Shown here: in pieces, positions 28,254-38,035 of the stretch
Position numbering within the stretch: the first letter of the stretch is position 1
Layout of the letters: each line of letters begins with the position of its first letter
Assembly: GCA_007859835.1 (NCBI GenBank)
Contig: SJPJ01000001.1
Coordinates: 2,525,191-2,589,190, forward strand
Length of the DNA: 64,000 nucleotides
Direction: 5' to 3'
Source of the DNA: Novipirellula herctigrandis
GTDB lineage: Bacteria > Planctomycetota > Planctomycetia > Pirellulales > Pirellulaceae
The notes under the pieces: generated by a model
What the model was told of the DNA's origin: nothing
The model's input: the letters and a program-made list of their open reading frames with translations, nothing else
The model's database searches: none
Position numbers and translations under genes: made by a program

Positions 28254-31200
28254 GTGATCGAACACCTCCAAAAGAAAACGCCGATCCGGAAATCGGATAT
28301 CGGGCTGACGCTCGCTGCGCTGTTATTCTTGCGATGGGCCGACTTTGAAGACGCCGAACGCGAAGCGATCGCGGCGTTCGAGGACTTGAACTACGAACCC
28401 GTCGTGCCGGATCATTGTCGTTGGCGCAACTGGTGCGATAGCTCGCCGGAGCAACTGGCGGATGTGTTTGGTGAAATGCCGTTCATACTTGGGAGGCTCA
28501 CTAACCGTCGCGATGATCCGTTGGCGACCCAACTGAGCCGCGCCGCCAGCGGACTCGAGCCGCTGCAAGTGCTCGACGGCGAAGCGTTGTCGATCCTGGT
28601 TCGATGGCTGGCCAACCAACCGTTTGAAACGCCCAGCGATCGCTTGAAACTACGCGATCTGCTGGATCAAGTCCTCGCCAAAACCTCGGGACGCGAAGCC
28701 AATCAACATTCCTCGCCGCCTTTGCTGACCAAGTTAATGGCCGGATTAGCGGAACCGAAGTTCGGTGAATCGGCCTACGATCCTTGCTTTGGCAGCGCTG
28801 GTCTGCTGACCGCGGCGCTGGAGCACGTCGGCGATCATGGTCGCAAGACCGCGGATGAGCAGTCGTATCAATCGGGCGCACAACCGCTGCGGATTGCTGG
28901 CGTCGAGTCAAAGCCACACGCTTACTTGATCGGCCTGACCCGATTGGTGCTTTCTGGCGTGATTGACCCGAAGCTAGAACTGGGCAACAGCCTGGAGCGA
29001 GTCCCCGTCAGCAACCCCGGCACCGAGGGTTTCGACATCGTCCTGGCCAATCCGCCCTGGGGCGGCAAAGTCGACTTGCATGGACTCGATCATCTGCCGA
29101 TTCAACTGAACGATTCCACATCGTTGTTCATTCAACATGCCCTATCGCAGTTGCGTCCCGACGGACGAGCCGTAATTGCGGTTCCCGCGAGTGTGCTGTT
29201 TCGTAGCGGACGTGGAGTCGAACTGCGTGAATGGCTACTGCTTGAAAATACACTCGAAGCGGTTGTCGCCATGCCGCCGAGTCTTCTCGCTTCCCATTCA
29301 TCCGTTGACTTCAGCTTGCTGGTACTGCGTCGTGGCGGAACGACTCGCACCGTTCGCATGGTGAATCCGACCAAGTTTTTCCAGAAGGCGGGATTTCCGA
29401 AAGCAAAGTCGAATCTTCCTGAAATGCTGCCGGAGTTGTTTCTGTCCTCAATGACGGAGATGCTGATTCGCAATCCTGAGAAGTACGACCGCGGATCGGA
29501 CGAAACGTGGGATGTCGACATCGAAACGCTGCGTGCGACCAGCTATGACCTAACCCCCCGTCGCCGCGACCAAAGCGGTTTGCAGCAGATTCTCGACTCG
29601 TTGCCCGACGATGTTCGGATCACGACTTTGGATGAATGTTGTGACGTTCGAGGCGGTCGCAACATTCGATCTGCCGACTTGCTGGCAGATGCGAACGCGA
29701 CATATTTGACTGTAGGACAATCCGCGAGCCTGTTGGCCGTCGATTCCGAGGTCGTCGTCGAGCTCAGAGAAAAAGGCGAATTGCAAGGCTTTCGTGACGG
29801 CGCGTCATGGAAGTTGCCGCGTAAACAGGTAGAAGAACTAGCCAGAGAACGCGGCGTCGACCAGAGACTCGATGCAATGGTGCCTTATGTCCGCATCGGT
29901 GATGTCAGCAAGGGAGTCGCCGCTAGCGGATCGTCGTTCGTAGACCCTGCTCACGCGGAACAGCTCAAACCTGAATGGAAGTTGCGTTCAGGTGACTTGC
30001 TACTTTCCAAGTCCGGCACGATCGGCAAGGCTGGCATTGTCCGAAACGGGGCGGTCGGTGCGATCGCATCAAGCGGGTTCTTCGTGTTGCGACCCAACGC
30101 TGGCCAGCTTGATCCACACTTTCTGTTGGCCTACCTACAAAGCGCCGAGGCGAACGCTTGGTTTGACGATCACGCCAGAGGGTCGGCGGCGCGGCATTTG
30201 GCGATCGGCGTTGTAAGAACGCTTCCCGTCCCAGTGCCGCCGCTGCAAATCCAACAGCGTGTCGCGGAGGAGTGTCGCAAGTTTGGCGTTGACGCCCTGA
30301 CCTATTTGGCAGAGCTGGTCAGTGAAGACCAATCGGACGCGCTGCCGACGGAGCTGAGCGAGTGGGTCGTGTTGAACTTGCGAATCGTCGACTCCATGGA
30401 GCAGTCGGATAAACTGGCGAGCTTCCTGGAAGATGTTGAGTCGATCGCACGATCCCGGTTTCCGATCAAACTGTGCGAGAGTTGCGACCGACATTACGTG
30501 CCTGATTACTCCGACGAGATTCACATCGAAGGTCCGGTTAACTACGCCGCAGGCATTGAGAAGATGTGTTTGGGGTGTTGGCTAGATGTAGGCTCAAGTG
30601 CCGAGGGGATTGAGGAGTTAACAAAGCAGAGTCCATTGGTCCCATGGGCTATCGTGTTTCAGATGGCCGTCGATCCACTGGAACGCGTTACCGCAATTCC
30701 CGACACGGCCGCGATCTATAGTTTGCTGCAGTCAACCAAGATTGGGCTTGGCGCCGCGCTCGATAAGATTCAAGGAAGCCTGCCGAATGAGCAAAGAGCT
30801 CGTGAGCTGACAGAAGAACTATCGTCGCGAATCACCTGGCATCTCTCCAATCTGATCAGCGCGGTGAAATTGGTTGTGGATGTGGTCGACGCGAGCTTCG
30901 TAGATCGCGAAACCATGAAGGTATCGGTTCGCATCACAAATGCTGGCAAGCTACCGCTGCATGACTTGGATTTTGAGTTCAAACCGCCATTGACTCCCAA
31001 GCAAGGATCGCGTTTCCCCTTTGTTGGCCCTGGCTCATCGATCGAGATCGACTTCAGCGGTAGTAATCAGTGGTACTCGGATGATCAGTTAACGGCGCTG
31101 CAATGGACAAGCCCCGACGTTGTTCTTAGTTGGTCGGGCAGAACGATCGCTGGAACTTCATTTCGCGAAGCCCGAGAATTGGCCATCGATTTTGATGCGC

Positions 31201-33758
31201 CGAGTGTCAACGATGCTGTTGATCAGTCGGAATTGACGACGCGATCTGGGGGTAGCCCATATATCTGTGGCGACCCAGTGAAACCGGAGCGTGGCGAAGT
31301 GTTCTTCGGTCGCGAGGAATTGCTGAAACAAATCCGCCGGATGGTAATCGACAGTGGCAACGTTGTATTGTTGGAAGGAAATCGACGGGCAGGAAAATCA
31401 TCTGTTCTGTGGCACTTAGAGGGAACGACCGCTATCCCTGGATGGATGGGTGTCTATTGCAGTTTGCAAGGTGCCGAAGGCGACAGCAAAGGCGGAATAC
31501 CGACCGCCGATGTGTTCCGCGCAATTGCTTACGAGCTTGTCCAAAGTGTTCGGAAACTCAACGGATCGGCGGTGCTACCGGATGGAACGATTCTGGATGA
31601 AAATCGAAAAATGGGCATCAGCAGATCGCTGCGAAAGGGAATCAGTGACGATGCTCCATTTCAAGACTTCCGTGAATACGTAGAGATGATTCTCGACGCC
31701 CTCTCCAGCCAGAATCTAGGCATCCTGTTGATGCTTGATGAATTCGACAAGTTACAGGAGGGCATCGACAAAGGAGTCACCTCGCCGCAGGTTCCGGAGA
31801 ACATTCGATTCTTGGTGCAGTCGCTTCCCCGTTTCTCGGCAATTCTCACCGGTTCGAGACGCCTAAAGCGAATGCGTGAAGAGTACTGGTCCGCATTGTT
31901 TGGATTGGGAACGCGTCTTGGCGTTTCTTCGTTGCCAAAGCCAGCTGCATCACGTCTGATTGTTGAACCCGTCAAGGGTCAATTAGCATTCGCGACGCCT
32001 GCTGTGGATCGCTGCTACGAACTCACTGCCGGGCAACCATATCTGTTGCAGTGCTTGTGCAATCGAATCTTTGATATCGCTGCACAATCAAAGCTCCGTT
32101 CAATCACCATCGACCACGTGGATCAGGCCGCCGAAGCCCTGGTCGAAGACAATGAACATTTTGCGAGTCTGTGGGACTACACGGAGTGCGATCGCCGCCG
32201 GTTCCTGCTAATCGTTTTGTGGCAGGAACGGAATGGAAGTGACCCGATGAGACTTGGAGCGATCCAAGCGAAGCTCGAACAAGCAGGAGTGGAGGTTCGC
32301 GAAGAAACACTGATGGAAGATCTTGAGTATCTCCGTGAACTCGAACTCATCGATCTGAACAGTGAATCAGGCGGTGCGTCTTACACGCTTGCCATTCCGA
32401 TGATGGGTCAGTGGCTGGATTTGCAACAAGACTACGAGGTGCTCAGGAGTCGCGCACGCGGCGACGTTGAATCGGCGCTAACCGAATCGCCCTATCAGAC
32501 AGGTAATCCGCTTCGTTCAGGTTCTGAAGAGTTATTCGTTGGTCGCAATGAGACACTCGATACTATTGCGCAACTACTCTCGAATGGTCACCGGCTTCTT
32601 ATGCTGGAAGGACCACGCCGAATAGGGAAGACTTCGATACTATTTCAACTGCAGCAATCACCCAGCTTGGTTGACTGGGTGCCCGCGTATTGCGGAATTC
32701 ATTGGCCCGATGAACTCGAACCAACGGAATCAATAGCGTATTCAATCGTAAGTACGGTTTTGAATTTCGTCGACACGTTTGAATTGCCAGATGGAAAGAC
32801 GATCAATCGCGGAAAAGCAATCGGTCACCAGAAAGCCGTTCGCTCCGCGATGGGCGACGGAAATATCAACTTGAATTTTCAACAATTGGTTGAACGTGCA
32901 GTCGCAGTATTTGAGAACGAGGGAAAGCGGCTGCTGCTGACTCTGGATGATGTCCGTCTTGCAGAAGATAAGGAATCCATTGGCGGTCGAAATGTCTGCT
33001 TCCTTCGCTCGCTCGAATCGATGACCCGAAAGTTAGATGGGTTTGCCGTGCTCTTCGTGGGCGACGGAGTTCGTGAAGGTGATTCCGATTCCCAAATCAA
33101 TGCTCTGCTCAAATCTGTCTCTCGGATTAAACTTGGGCGACTTTCGTCTAAGGTCGCATCGGGTCTGCTGTCCGAACCGGCACAGGGTGTCTTCAAGTAC
33201 GACGCTGCAGCATTGGAATTAGCTGTCCAGTCGTCTGGCGGTGAGCCGTACCTGTTGCAGTTGCTTGGCAATCAGATTTTCGAGAACGCCATTAAGAACA
33301 AGCTCAACCGAGTTCAGCTTTTCCATGTTGAAAACGCCATCGATGAGCTTTGTGAACAAACCCAGTTTTTCGAGAACACTTGGAAGTCGCTTGGGTCGAA
33401 CAACTCTCGATTCATTCTCGCCTTGATATGGAACGAATGCAAAAAGGCGAATCCCGCAGTTCTTGTCGATATCAAAGCCCGATACGAACAACTCGGAATT
33501 GAAGTACCCGCCGCAGGTCTTCTTGCCGACATCTTGATGCTCTACGAAGACGGCATAGTAGAGATGTCCGACAATGAGCACTCGGTCGCGAGTTTCAAAC
33601 TAGCAGTCCCCATGGTGGGACGGTGGATCGATAAGCATCAAGACAAGGACATACTTCGGTCGATGGCCGCAGCAGAAGTGAATGACGAATTCCGGAATAG
33701 TCAGCAGAACTCCGTTGCTGATCTAAAAAACCTATTGGAGACTGATGATAATGACTGA
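28254..33758 (+). CDS. Fused type I methylase, specificity domain and two STAND NTPases
   Basis: An 1834-aa multidomain protein. Residues 1-440 are an N6-adenine methylase of HsdM type (DPCFGSAGLL near 176, catalytic ANPPWGGK near 265). Residues 450-690 are an HsdS-like recognition domain ending in PVPPLQIQQRVAEE. A four-cysteine zinc ribbon lies near 740-775 (CESCDRHY, CLGC) and a beta-sandwich at about 870-980. Two AAA/STAND-type modules follow: Walker A EGNRRAGKSS near 1040 with Walker B LLMLDEFDK near 1158, and EGPRRIGKTS near 1450 with LLLTLDD near 1561. Each module has a winged-helix tail ending in AIPMMGQWLD or AVPMVGRWID, so they are repeats of one another. GTG 28254 is the first plausible start. 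The protein couples a second methylase-type recognition unit to NTPase switches; the function is inferred. Confidence 0.88.
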   Translation: MIEHLQKKTPIRKSDIGLTLAALLFLRWADFEDAEREAIAAFEDLNYEPVVPDHCRWRNWCDSSPEQLADVFGEMPFILGRLTNRRDDPLATQLSRAASGLEPLQVLDGEALSILVRWLANQPFETPSDRLKLRDLLDQVLAKTSGREANQHSSPPLLTKLMAGLAEPKFGESAYDPCFGSAGLLTAALEHVGDHGRKTADEQSYQSGAQPLRIAGVESKPHAYLIGLTRLVLSGVIDPKLELGNSLERVPVSNPGTEGFDIVLANPPWGGKVDLHGLDHLPIQLNDSTSLFIQHALSQLRPDGRAVIAVPASVLFRSGRGVELREWLLLENTLEAVVAMPPSLLASHSSVDFSLLVLRRGGTTRTVRMVNPTKFFQKAGFPKAKSNLPEMLPELFLSSMTEMLIRNPEKYDRGSDETWDVDIETLRATSYDLTPRRRDQSGLQQILDSLPDDVRITTLDECCDVRGGRNIRSADLLADANATYLTVGQSASLLAVDSEVVVELREKGELQGFRDGASWKLPRKQVEELARERGVDQRLDAMVPYVRIGDVSKGVAASGSSFVDPAHAEQLKPEWKLRSGDLLLSKSGTIGKAGIVRNGAVGAIASSGFFVLRPNAGQLDPHFLLAYLQSAEANAWFDDHARGSAARHLAIGVVRTLPVPVPPLQIQQRVAEECRKFGVDALTYLAELVSEDQSDALPTELSEWVVLNLRIVDSMEQSDKLASFLEDVESIARSRFPIKLCESCDRHYVPDYSDEIHIEGPVNYAAGIEKMCLGCWLDVGSSAEGIEELTKQSPLVPWAIVFQMAVDPLERVTAIPDTAAIYSLLQSTKIGLGAALDKIQGSLPNEQRARELTEELSSRITWHLSNLISAVKLVVDVVDASFVDRETMKVSVRITNAGKLPLHDLDFEFKPPLTPKQGSRFPFVGPGSSIEIDFSGSNQWYSDDQLTALQWTSPDVVLSWSGRTIAGTSFREARELAIDFDAPSVNDAVDQSELTTRSGGSPYICGDPVKPERGEVFFGREELLKQIRRMVIDSGNVVLLEGNRRAGKSSVLWHLEGTTAIPGWMGVYCSLQGAEGDSKGGIPTADVFRAIAYELVQSVRKLNGSAVLPDGTILDENRKMGISRSLRKGISDDAPFQDFREYVEMILDALSSQNLGILLMLDEFDKLQEGIDKGVTSPQVPENIRFLVQSLPRFSAILTGSRRLKRMREEYWSALFGLGTRLGVSSLPKPAASRLIVEPVKGQLAFATPAVDRCYELTAGQPYLLQCLCNRIFDIAAQSKLRSITIDHVDQAAEALVEDNEHFASLWDYTECDRRRFLLIVLWQERNGSDPMRLGAIQAKLEQAGVEVREETLMEDLEYLRELELIDLNSESGGASYTLAIPMMGQWLDLQQDYEVLRSRARGDVESALTESPYQTGNPLRSGSEELFVGRNETLDTIAQLLSNGHRLLMLEGPRRIGKTSILFQLQQSPSLVDWVPAYCGIHWPDELEPTESIAYSIVSTVLNFVDTFELPDGKTINRGKAIGHQKAVRSAMGDGNINLNFQQLVERAVAVFENEGKRLLLTLDDVRLAEDKESIGGRNVCFLRSLESMTRKLDGFAVLFVGDGVREGDSDSQINALLKSVSRIKLGRLSSKVASGLLSEPAQGVFKYDAAALELAVQSSGGEPYLLQLLGNQIFENAIKNKLNRVQLFHVENAIDELCEQTQFFENTWKSLGSNNSRFILALIWNECKKANPAVLVDIKARYEQLGIEVPAAGLLADILMLYEDGIVEMSDNEHSVASFKLAVPMVGRWIDKHQDKDILRSMAAAEVNDEFRNSQQNSVADLKNLLETDDND

Positions 33759-35352
33759 GCGATTGTTTCCTATTCTTGGAACTGAAGATATACCGATGCT
33801 TGGACGCGAACGGTTGATGGATCGCATTTGGGGCGACATTAGCAAGACGACGCCGAGCAATTTATCGATTGTTGGCCCGCGCTACATCGGTAAGACGGTT
33901 TTGTTGAAGGCACTTGTAGAACGGGCCAACGGTGATGATTCGCCTTTCTCGCTGGTTCTCTACTGGGAGTTGGGCTTCCATCCGCCACAGTCCGACGAAG
34001 CATTCATCGCTGATCTTTGCGACCAGCTTCATGAGACGCTTGGTGTTGATCCAGTGAAATACAGCGAGCATCGAAGCGAGCTTGCGGAAGACAAGACTTT
34101 TCTGACGCTGAAGGAGGTGATGGACCTAATTCAGATGGAGGGCGATTCGATTTTGATGGTGTGGGATGGGTTCGATAAACCGCTGAGCCAAGGTCAACTC
34201 ACTGGAACGCTCTTTGGGAACCTGCGGGACCTGTTCAACGGCAAGAAACATAAGATCATCACTGCCGCACGCGCGAAACAGTCGGAACTGGCTGCCGACA
34301 AACAGGTCGAAGATAGCCCGTTTTGGAATATGTTCGACGTCAACCCAGTTCGGATTGGACCGTTCGATTCCGATGACTGCCAAGCCGCACTCGCCAAAGG
34401 CGGGTTCCAGCCACAACGAGGTGGCGAGAAGGAATTGGGGAATTGGACTGGCGGGCATCCAGTCTTGTTCTTGTCGCTTCTGAACGAGTTGCATGCAGAC
34501 TCGGTGACCGAATTTGACAACACTCACGTGAGCGCCGCCGCCAAAAATGTCGGCCAATCACTTGCGGACTTCATGGCGAAGTTGTGGAGTTGCTGCACCG
34601 CCGATGCAAAGTCGACGTATCTGGCGATCGTCGAATCTGGTGAGATTGAAACGAGAAAGGTCTCGCGTGAAGTGCAGGATTCACTAACGGGCCAGGCTTT
34701 CGCGATCGGTTCGGGATCGAAGTTAAAGCCATCATGCACTCTGATGCAGCAACACATTCAATCAGCGAAGGGCCAAGGCGGTGGCATCAAACGCAGCTTT
34801 GGCAGCACCAACGACTACGAATCTAACATCCGTGAATTGCTTGAACTGCGGTTGTCTCAAATCAAACGACCGATTAACGCGAGGCTTCACCGGTTGGTCA
34901 CACAATCCATCAGTCATCTTCCATCGGACCCGGATGACTGTCTGAACAATCTGACGCGAATCGAAGAGCTTTCGTTGGATACTGTTTGGCAAGTCGAAGG
35001 TGAACCCAATAGCCAACTTCCCGCCGACGTGATTTCGGCATGGACTTTGTCGCCGGGCGATCGCGATCGAACGGTAAAAGATCGCATGGACAATAATGAC
35101 TGGACGATCCCAACTGATCGTTTGCAGCAGATTCTGATCCTCGAGCGTTTGACTGGATCCCGCAAGGATTTTAGTCCACTCTCGCGATGCATTTCCAAAG
35201 ACACCTATGTGCTGCTCAACGCGATCCATTCGTTCCGCAATCGAACCGAACACACTGACGGTCAACAGATGCCCGTCGGCGTCGCAGCATCAGCGTTGCT
35301 GTTGTGCATCGAACTGCTCGGCTGTTTGTCACATGAGCTCTCGCCTCCATAG
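33745..35352 (+). CDS. STAND-type NTPase with C-terminal HEPN-like motif
   Basis: A 535-aa protein. The P-loop NTPase comprises residues 15-300: the N-terminal 'mlGRErLmdriw' box, Walker A VGPRYIGKTVLL near 46, Walker B SILMVWDGFDK near 136, sensor ITAARAK, and GGHPVLFLSLL. These are the features seen in the two NTPase modules of the preceding fusion protein. The C-terminal 120 residues are helical and contain FRNRTEH at 497-503, an R-N-x3-H (R-x4-H) motif as in HEPN ribonucleases, followed by a hydrophobic final helix. It starts inside the end of the previous gene (overlap 14 bp; ATG 33751 also possible). It is a candidate effector of the system. The HEPN reading is inference from one motif and helical context. 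Confidence 0.75.
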   Translation: MIMTERLFPILGTEDIPMLGRERLMDRIWGDISKTTPSNLSIVGPRYIGKTVLLKALVERANGDDSPFSLVLYWELGFHPPQSDEAFIADLCDQLHETLGVDPVKYSEHRSELAEDKTFLTLKEVMDLIQMEGDSILMVWDGFDKPLSQGQLTGTLFGNLRDLFNGKKHKIITAARAKQSELAADKQVEDSPFWNMFDVNPVRIGPFDSDDCQAALAKGGFQPQRGGEKELGNWTGGHPVLFLSLLNELHADSVTEFDNTHVSAAAKNVGQSLADFMAKLWSCCTADAKSTYLAIVESGEIETRKVSREVQDSLTGQAFAIGSGSKLKPSCTLMQQHIQSAKGQGGGIKRSFGSTNDYESNIRELLELRLSQIKRPINARLHRLVTQSISHLPSDPDDCLNNLTRIEELSLDTVWQVEGEPNSQLPADVISAWTLSPGDRDRTVKDRMDNNDWTIPTDRLQQILILERLTGSRKDFSPLSRCISKDTYVLLNAIHSFRNRTEHTDGQQMPVGVAASALLLCIELLGCLSHELSPP

Positions 35353-35506
35353 ACACCAGCCTTTGAGGCGTTTCACGCAAGCGACATGCCAGTTGTTCGA
35401 CTGCAAAATTAATTATGTTTACAGTCGCTAAACGAAAATTCCAAGTGCAGAAACGTCTTGAATTTGTAAGCCGATTTGTCATCACCATCGTCCGTAAGCT
35501 CAAACC

Positions 35507-38035
35507 ATGTCACGACCAACGCATCGCTTGTCGAACACTGAACTGGCAATGATCCAGGTGATGCGAAAGCAACCCAGCTATTCCGACTTTGATCCCAACA
35601 TAGACACAGCGGTCCGGAGCGAAGTTACGGAAGCCTACCGACACGATTCGCCGCGGTACTTCGCGAAATTACTTGCAGAAAGAGCCAAGCTGTTCTGCAA
35701 GGAAAGGCTCGGCGTAGGTGAGAAGTCGATTCAAGAGCAGTTTTTGCATGCCACGGGTGTTGCCGCCGTAGTCTTATTCGTCCTGTCTGTGATCGCGTTT
35801 GCTGCGGGTTTGGCGATCGCATCAAGTTTCTTCGATGTTGAAAAAGGTACTGCGAGCGTTCTAGCAATCTTCTGGCTAGTTGCCCTGACGGCACTTCCTA
35901 TCGTCTTTCCGGTGATCTCGCTGCTCTTTTTGGTGATCCACAGATCGCAACATCGACAGAGAACTGGGATGGCGACCGTGGTGATCAGATCCTTTCGGAC
36001 GATTCGCCGAATTTGGTGCAAGCTCGCAATGCGACTGGGTTTGATCGAAGACGCTGACCCGAATGCCGTCACCAGCTTTGAGGAGGTGGTCGCGTCGCAT
36101 TCCTACTTTGGCTCCGCTGGGGCAGTGTTCATTGCAAATTTGTATTTTCTAGTCGTTGCATTGGTGATTTGGGGATCGGTCTACTTTCACCTGTCCACCA
36201 AGAGAATCGACTTCTTCTACCAAGACTCGACTTCGCACATCGAAAGTCGGCAGACGAAGATACAGCACGTTGCGTCGCCGGTGCATTGGCTGACCGGCAC
36301 ACAGATACCCAGCGAAGACGCGATTGCGTGGGCCGGTGGCACCTGGGTTCCGCCCAAGCCGGCAACGGCGAAAAGCAAAAACGTGACAGGCTCGTCGACT
36401 GAGGATAACCCCACCGAGGCAGAGGCGGCTGAATCGCTTGCTGCCCGTTTGACGCAGGGCTTTCGAGTCGAGTGGTCGAGATTTTTACTCGCTCTCGTCT
36501 TTACTTATGTGTTTTTCCCTCGATTGGTTGTCGCAGTCGTCTCATTTGGAATGACTTGCTACTTTCGCCGCGACTTTGTTCCAAAGCCAACTGAGAAAGA
36601 GTGCAGAAGAATAGTCGACAATATTCTCGATCCTCCGATTGCGACTGAAACGATTCATCGACATAGCGACTCAGAATCCGAGACCCAGGATCTCACCAAC
36701 ACTGTCCCTGATCTTGCACGCGAAAAAGAACTACCCAATGCCGTTCCGTCAAATGTCGAAACCGATGTAAGTACAACGGCGCAAGTTGGAGCGGTGGACT
36801 CTTTGCGATCCAGCAGTCGATCTACCGGGATTGTCGCTGTAGGAGGAAACCCAGGCTTTTCGAGAATAGTTTCGGAACTTGCATTGAGCGACAGCCGATT
36901 GGCCGATGGCGGCGTCCTACGAAGTGCCAGAGACCGCGGTGAGTTCAAGAAGCGATTGTCTGAGAATCGGTGCCACCGGCTGGTCTTCGTTTTTTCCTTG
37001 TTAGACGTGCCTGCGCAAAATCTAGTCGAGTTCTTGGATTCGGTTGTCGATCTCTGTTGCGACGATTCTGAAGCGGACGCAGAACGTATCGATGTCGTTT
37101 TGTCTGACGGGGCGAAAGCACGCGAGCGGTTGGAGAATGATCTCAAGCTATTTCAGAGCCGCATCGAACAGTGGCGAACCGCATGCGTCCAGTGTGGTGT
37201 ATCGTCCAATCGCGTTCACGATGTTGACTTATCGACCTCGTCAGGCATCGATACATGCCGCTCGTTGATCGCAGGGCCGCCTGCCGAAAATAGCGGGGAA
37301 GCAGTTAGGCGCATGGCCGGCAAATACATGGCCGGCGTCAGTTGGTTGCGAATCGGATTTGGAAGGATGTTCGATGAACCGTCAGCATCTGGGAGTTGGG
37401 ATGAGTTCGCCACGACTGCAATGGACAAAATCGACTCGATCTACCAAGAAGAACGCATAGAGCTTCGACGGTTCTTCGATTCAAAGGCATGCAATGACTC
37501 GCTCAAACAGGTTGTCAAGAACGTCGAACTTCCGCCCGGTGTCTTACCAGAACAGCTGGAGCAGTTTGCGAAAATCGGTGAATTCATGAAGTCGCTGTCG
37601 CCGCGATGGATTGGGTCAGGGGCAATAGCTGGAGCATCATTGTGCCTCGGTGGCGGCGTGGCTTTAGCGCTGTCGGCACCCGCCGTTGCCCCGCTTCTTG
37701 CTCCATTCGTGGCAGGCTCGGCCTTGGTCTCTGCTGTCACCGGTGGCGGTGTGGGGCAATGGTTAAAGACCAGAATATCAACTGGCGAAAAATCAGAGGA
37801 TTCGGACGACGTCGCTGGCTGTCTACAGATCAACACATCCTCCGTTTTGCAGATGTTGATACTGAGAATTCTGATCCTTGAATTCCAAGGCAGTTCGGAG
37901 CAATTCATCACTGATCAAATTGGAAAACAGACAGAGCAACTTGGTGAGTTGGAGACGGCGGATAAATCCGAGGTTGACGGCGTGCTTCTGGCGTTTAAGT
38001 GCAACCTGGACGAAGTGAGGAGAACAATACGGTGA
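35507..38035 (+). CDS. DUF2868-like membrane protein, partner of the GTPase
   Basis: An 842-aa membrane protein with hydrophobic segments at about 82-107, 118-150, 207-232, 325-352 and 708-755 (the last Ala/Gly rich). The order is N-terminal soluble helices, TM pair, loop, TM pair, then a large cytoplasmic region with an alpha/beta unit (GIVAVGGNPGFSRIV ... RLVFVFSLLDVP). This pattern resembles DUF2868 proteins, which in other bacteria are encoded directly before a DUF3482 GTPase, as here. No enzymatic motif is visible. The stop overlaps the GTPase start (GTGA). A 154-bp gap precedes it, the largest inside the right-hand operon, so an internal promoter is possible. Confidence 0.7.
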   Translation: MSRPTHRLSNTELAMIQVMRKQPSYSDFDPNIDTAVRSEVTEAYRHDSPRYFAKLLAERAKLFCKERLGVGEKSIQEQFLHATGVAAVVLFVLSVIAFAAGLAIASSFFDVEKGTASVLAIFWLVALTALPIVFPVISLLFLVIHRSQHRQRTGMATVVIRSFRTIRRIWCKLAMRLGLIEDADPNAVTSFEEVVASHSYFGSAGAVFIANLYFLVVALVIWGSVYFHLSTKRIDFFYQDSTSHIESRQTKIQHVASPVHWLTGTQIPSEDAIAWAGGTWVPPKPATAKSKNVTGSSTEDNPTEAEAAESLAARLTQGFRVEWSRFLLALVFTYVFFPRLVVAVVSFGMTCYFRRDFVPKPTEKECRRIVDNILDPPIATETIHRHSDSESETQDLTNTVPDLAREKELPNAVPSNVETDVSTTAQVGAVDSLRSSSRSTGIVAVGGNPGFSRIVSELALSDSRLADGGVLRSARDRGEFKKRLSENRCHRLVFVFSLLDVPAQNLVEFLDSVVDLCCDDSEADAERIDVVLSDGAKARERLENDLKLFQSRIEQWRTACVQCGVSSNRVHDVDLSTSSGIDTCRSLIAGPPAENSGEAVRRMAGKYMAGVSWLRIGFGRMFDEPSASGSWDEFATTAMDKIDSIYQEERIELRRFFDSKACNDSLKQVVKNVELPPGVLPEQLEQFAKIGEFMKSLSPRWIGSGAIAGASLCLGGGVALALSAPAVAPLLAPFVAGSALVSAVTGGGVGQWLKTRISTGEKSEDSDDVAGCLQINTSSVLQMLILRILILEFQGSSEQFITDQIGKQTEQLGELETADKSEVDGVLLAFKCNLDEVRRTIR

